Assembly (NCBI GenBank): GCA_016717285.1
Contig: JADKFU010000001.1
Coordinates: 682,001-746,000, forward strand
Direction: 5' to 3'
Origin: Chitinophagaceae bacterium
GTDB lineage: Bacteria; Bacteroidota; Bacteroidia; Chitinophagales; UBA10324
Length of the DNA: 64,000 nt
The translations under genes and the position numbers were made by a program. Each line of letters begins with the position of its first letter. Position 1 is the stretch's first letter. The notes below the pieces were generated by a model. The model was not told the origin of the DNA, made no database searches, and was given only the letters and a program-made list of their open reading frames with translations. Of the stretch, positions 60,801 to 64,000 are shown in pieces.

Positions 60801-60881
60801 AGAATTAGGAATTAGGAATGAAGATGATTTAACGATCTACTACTCACTATTCACCATTCACTACTCGCTACTCACCACTCA
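60798..60881. repeat. stop-codon heptamer tract H, filling a convergent gap
   Basis: The tract spans from the stop of one gene to the stop of the convergent one. On the plus strand: TGA, then TAGGAAT twice. On the minus strand from the PRTase TGA: TGAGTGG, TGAGTAG, CGAGTAG, TGAATGG, TGAATAG, TGAGTAG, TAGATCG. Nearly every unit carries a sense-strand stop codon, and no hairpin terminator was seen. Confidence 0.82.
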
Positions 60882-61391
60882 ACTCAAATAAACCGCCTCT
60901 TGAATCCCATTCCCGATTTCTACAGTGATGTGTTCCTGCATATTCGTAGAAAGAGACAAGCCAATATAATCAGGGCTTACAGGATACACTTTGTGTTTCC
61001 TGTCGATTAAAACCGCAATCTGAATTCTCTTTGGTGCAAAGTCAAGAAAAGGTTTCATCGCATAAAGCAATGTTTTTCCGGTGTTAGCTACATCATCACA
61101 AACAATCACTACTTTATTATTGACAGATGAAGGGTCAATACCCATGAGTATTTCAGAAACAACCGGATTGTGTTTCTGTAATTGGATGTCAGTGAGGATT
61201 ACTGATAAAGTGCCTGCTTGACGTAGTTTGGCTTCAAGACGCTGAGCAAAAACAAATCCTTTTTGTCTGATGCCTGCAAGCACGATTTCCTGTTCTTCAT
61301 CATTATTTTCCATGATCTCATAACTGATGCGTTCAATTTTTCTTTTGATATCATCAGCAGTAAGAATCAATGATCGCTTTATTTCATCCAT
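60879..61391 (-). CDS. PyrR-like phosphoribosyltransferase
   Basis: This 170-residue type I PRTase has the PRPP-binding loop VVIVCDDVANTGKTL at 94-108 and the flexible-loop region around 70-90. The overall size and fold resemble PyrR, a uracil PRTase and pyrimidine attenuation regulator. Whether it regulates or only salvages is unknown; no pyr genes are nearby and no attenuator leader is seen. It is cytosolic and lies between a convergent CHU_C gene and the S8 peptidase gene upstream on the same strand. Confidence 0.83.
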   Translation of the reverse strand: MDEIKRSLILTADDIKRKIERISYEIMENNDEEQEIVLAGIRQKGFVFAQRLEAKLRQAGTLSVILTDIQLQKHNPVVSEILMGIDPSSVNNKVVIVCDDVANTGKTLLYAMKPFLDFAPKRIQIAVLIDRKHKVYPVSPDYIGLSLSTNMQEHITVEIGNGIQEAVYLS

Positions 61392-61477
61392 AATTAATCA
61401 GACGGGAATTTTTAGTTTTTTGAATGACCTGGAAATTTGCGAAGATCATTGCATTAAATTTATTACGGAATTACGTT

Positions 61478-63811
61478 TTAATAAATCACCAGCTTCTGTG
61501 GTGCTGTGGAAATAGTTCCGGTTTCAAGCCGGTAAAAATACAAACCCGTTCCAAGATGCTGTGAGAAGTTTACTATTTCTTTTGATCCGGTAAATGAAAG
61601 TTGATGGAGCAGACTTCCCGATAGGTCGTAAATAAGAATACTGCCCTTTTCATTGCTTGCAGACTGACAATAAAAATTTGTAGAACCGTATGATGGATTC
61701 GGATAAGCACGTATGAAAGCGGTGGTGAAATTTGTTTCAGCCATTCCAACATTGTACAAGCAGGAACCATTATCCATATTCGCTGATGTATTGTAGTTGA
61801 CCGCGTTGTTATCCGTACAACCAAAAACAACAGGAATGCAGCTTCCATCATCCACTGTTGCGGAAGGATTATAATTTAAGGAAAAGGGATTGGTGCAACC
61901 ATAGCTGATGTTGATGTTCATCGTTGCAAACGCATCTACCTTTCCATAGCCCCATTTATTATCAGGCAGATTGTTACCTGTGAATGAATCTTTAAAGCAG
62001 GAAAGCAGGATGGCATCTTTTAATTCCTGGTAAGAAGCGGAAGGATTTTTTTGAAGGTAAAGCGCTGCAATGCCTGCCACTACGGGTGATGCCATTGAAG
62101 TGCCCGAATTCACATTGTGCATGCCTCCCAATGCCACTTTATAATTTTGCGAAAGAATAAATGATGTGAGTTGCGTGAGTTGGCCGGTAGTAAGCGTTCG
62201 GTTTCCAGGTGCTCCTGCGTCTGGTTTAACACGTCCATCTCTGGTAGGTCCAAAACTGGAAGTAGCAGCAAGGTCACCCGTGGTGTCCAGCGGATAAACT
62301 AACAGGTCGCCATAATAATCGATGTACTGATTGCGGTTGATATAGTTTGCAATGGTGATTACTTTTTTGGAACAGGTAAAACTGCTTACAATAGTTTGTT
62401 CGGTGTTAGGCAATTTGTAACGAATAATATCTGGGAAATCTGCTGCCGATGGCAAAGCAGTTACCATGTCTGAAGTTCCGGTAGTAGTGTTGCCGCTCCA
62501 CAAATCAAACCGACCATTGCCATTGGTGATAAAGCGCCAGTAGTAACCTGTGAAGTCCGGTTGTATGAAAACATCACAAGCATAGGTACTGTCGAATTCG
62601 AAAGCCGTGATGGTTGCAATGCCCAGTCGTGTTGTGCCATTCCACAAAGTATCTTTGATCGTGAAGGAACCCGTTGAAAAATCAAAATCATTCAGCAAGT
62701 TGAAATATTTTGACTGGTCCAGCCATTCAAAGGGCGAGTTGTTGTCTGCACCAATCGCAAAATTAAATGCGGTTGCTTCAGACTTGTTAATCCACCATTC
62801 GTAAAACACGCCATTTACATTTCCATTGTATTTAAACCAGGTAAATGAAGAATCAGCAGCGGTTTCATATCCAAGGTGAAAAGGAATGTTACCGGCATTG
62901 CCGGCTGCGCAAACAAACGCGCGACCATTTTGCTGCGCAATAAGTTCATCTATCAGTTGCGCTGCCAGGTCATATCCATCATGCGAACCGAAGTAGGTAC
63001 CCAGACTTGCATTTATTACGCAGGGTTTACTCATTGCTGAAGCTTTATCAAAGGCATATTTTGTAGCGTCCACCATGTTGTTAAGGAAATTTTCATCCAT
63101 ACTAACAGCTACAGAGATAATATCACAGGCAGGCGCTACGCCAATAAAATTATTTATCGCTTTACCATTGCCTGTTGCAATGCCTGCAACATTTGAACCA
63201 TGACCGAATTCATAAGCTGGTTCAACATGCGTGCAAAAACCGCCATCAATTGCAGCGGAATCCCATTCCTGTCCGTATTCATAGGGTTCAGGAAATGTAC
63301 CGCCATAGGTACTCGTTTGATCCCAGAGATACTTAATACGTGTGGTTCCATCTTCATGTTGAAAATCGGGATGTAAAAAATCGATGCCATCATCGAGCAC
63401 AGCCATCACTACGCCATTGCCATCATAAGCCTGTGTGAGCGGTGGAAATCCGGAATGGACAGGAGATACATTTGCATTTAGCAGCGTCATATCATCCAGC
63501 AATTGGCCTTTACCCTGAAGACCTTCTATATGGGTGATTCCTTTCGTGGAAGCGAGTTCATCCACTTTGTTTAATGGCAGGCGAATGGCAACAATAGCGG
63601 ACACCTTGTATTTAAAGGATCCGCCCAATTGTTTTGTTGTTGCTGTAATTGTTTCTGTATTCCCTTTAACCAACAGTGAAATAGATCTTGTCTCATATGG
63701 ATCATTCAGCAGTGCCTGAACCAGTCCGGTGTTCATCCTGGCTTTAGGTTGAGAAAAAACAACTGCATGAAATAGACAGAGTAGGCAAATGAGTTGTATT
63801 TTTCGCAGCAT
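61478..63811 (-). CDS. S8 (subtilisin-like) peptidase with GCTD repeats and T9SS tail
   Basis: This 777-residue secreted protease, from the ATG at 63811, has a signal peptide (IQLICLLCLFHAVVFSQ). The catalytic triad is Asp140 (VLDDGID), His204 (GHGSNVAG) and Ser572 (NSGTSMASP), with oxyanion Asn305 (AAGNAG). A large insertion of about 200 residues separates Asn305 from the Ser. Then come two Cys-pair repeats (GCTNPFSLNYNPSATVDDGSC and GCTDNNAVNYNTSANMDNGSC, residues 638-684) and a T9SS type A tail (AYPNPSYGS). All catalytic residues are present, so it should be active outside the cell. An upstream start 13 codons earlier is possible but breaks the signal peptide. Confidence 0.93.
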   Translation of the reverse strand: MLRKIQLICLLCLFHAVVFSQPKARMNTGLVQALLNDPYETRSISLLVKGNTETITATTKQLGGSFKYKVSAIVAIRLPLNKVDELASTKGITHIEGLQGKGQLLDDMTLLNANVSPVHSGFPPLTQAYDGNGVVMAVLDDGIDFLHPDFQHEDGTTRIKYLWDQTSTYGGTFPEPYEYGQEWDSAAIDGGFCTHVEPAYEFGHGSNVAGIATGNGKAINNFIGVAPACDIISVAVSMDENFLNNMVDATKYAFDKASAMSKPCVINASLGTYFGSHDGYDLAAQLIDELIAQQNGRAFVCAAGNAGNIPFHLGYETAADSSFTWFKYNGNVNGVFYEWWINKSEATAFNFAIGADNNSPFEWLDQSKYFNLLNDFDFSTGSFTIKDTLWNGTTRLGIATITAFEFDSTYACDVFIQPDFTGYYWRFITNGNGRFDLWSGNTTTGTSDMVTALPSAADFPDIIRYKLPNTEQTIVSSFTCSKKVITIANYINRNQYIDYYGDLLVYPLDTTGDLAATSSFGPTRDGRVKPDAGAPGNRTLTTGQLTQLTSFILSQNYKVALGGMHNVNSGTSMASPVVAGIAALYLQKNPSASYQELKDAILLSCFKDSFTGNNLPDNKWGYGKVDAFATMNINISYGCTNPFSLNYNPSATVDDGSCIPVVFGCTDNNAVNYNTSANMDNGSCLYNVGMAETNFTTAFIRAYPNPSYGSTNFYCQSASNEKGSILIYDLSGSLLHQLSFTGSKEIVNFSQHLGTGLYFYRLETGTISTAPQKLVIY

Positions 63812-63903
63812 AAACGGTAACTTTTGATTTTTCGCAACAAGATGCAACAATGAATGGACAAGTTAAATCACATTCGTGGCATCTGTTCTAAAAATAAGCA
63901 TAA

Positions 63904-64000
63904 ATGATGATTGCACAAATACTCTTTGTATGCTCTCTGGCCATCGCCATTTTCATTTTTTCAAAAAATGTAAAGAAGATCATTCGCAATATTCACCTTG
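63904..64000 (+). CDS. start of an Fe-S oxidoreductase-like protein (partial)
   Basis: Only the first 32 codons are inside the window. An N-terminal hydrophobic helix (QILFVCSLAIAIFIFS) is followed by KNVKKIIRNIHL. This order matches the N-terminus of the (Fe-S)-binding, heterodisulfide-reductase-related membrane proteins common in Bacteroidota. The cluster-binding cysteines would lie beyond the edge, so the assignment is tentative. Either of two adjacent ATGs (63904, 63907) could start it. It is divergent from the S8 peptidase gene. Confidence 0.5.
   Translation, partial: MMIAQILFVCSLAIAIFIFSKNVKKIIRNIHL

Noticed and set aside
60879..61391. PyrR attenuation target or pyr operon
   Set aside because: No pyrimidine genes and no attenuator-like structures were seen nearby, so a regulatory role is not claimed.

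Overview
The window is a chromosomal segment of a free-living member of the Bacteroidota, most likely from the Chitinophagales/Saprospiria side of the phylum. This rests on four things seen here. There are eight secreted proteins with type IX secretion (T9SS) sorting ends, five of type A (FPNP-like) and three with the gliding-motility/CHU C-terminal domain. There are two CarboxypepD_reg/TonB receptors. No convincing Shine-Dalgarno sequences precede the genes. The Bacteroidota -7 promoter word TAnnTTTG recurs just ahead of start codons. No rRNA, tRNA, CRISPR or prophage was seen.

Layout. 1-2.1 kb: a T9SS cargo gene and a REP-associated tyrosine transposase (RAYT) flanked by two inverted, hairpin-forming copies of one repeat. 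2.1-10.6 kb: tamB on the minus strand, divergent from a tight plus-strand run tsaD, DUF1573 protein, ubiA/mqnP-like prenyltransferase, ruvX, def. 10.6-16.3 kb: a regulatory-domain protein, a J-domain protein whose HPD motif reads HPA, gcvP, and two tandem secreted DUF1573 proteins. 16.5-29 kb: a fused 2-oxoacid dehydrogenase E1, a TMTC-like membrane protein with TPRs, then a cyanophycin set (isoaspartyl peptidase, cyanophycinase, cyanophycin synthetase) interrupted by an SBBP-repeat T9SS protein. 29-37 kb: a coiled-coil secreted protein, a T9SS protein, mutS, a SpoU methyltransferase, an ABC ATPase/permease pair and an orphan DUF2281 gene. 37-50.9 kb: a TonB receptor, a deoxynucleoside kinase, sppA, two tandem CHU_C proteins, and a second, paralogous ABC pair downstream of a methyltransferase. 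51-64 kb: a second TonB receptor, a barrel-like protein next to lipA, a propeller T9SS protein, a third CHU_C protein, a PyrR-like phosphoribosyltransferase, an S8 peptidase with a T9SS tail, and the start of an Fe-S protein that runs off the end.

How the genes work together. IaaA, CphB and CphA can make and fully recycle cyanophycin (multi-L-arginyl-poly-aspartate) as a nitrogen/carbon store. LipA, GcvP and the E1 fusion all belong to lipoate-dependent 2-oxoacid or glycine metabolism. TamB, the TonB receptors, SppA and the T9SS cargos describe a busy envelope.

The most unusual signal is in the gaps. At least eight gene ends are followed directly by degenerate tandem repeats, mostly 7 bp. 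In these the gene's own stop codon is the first repeat unit, so stop codons recur at the repeat period on the sense strand. At three convergent junctions such tracts sit where other convergent junctions in this window have hairpin terminators. The words resemble the heptameric STRRs known in cyanobacteria.
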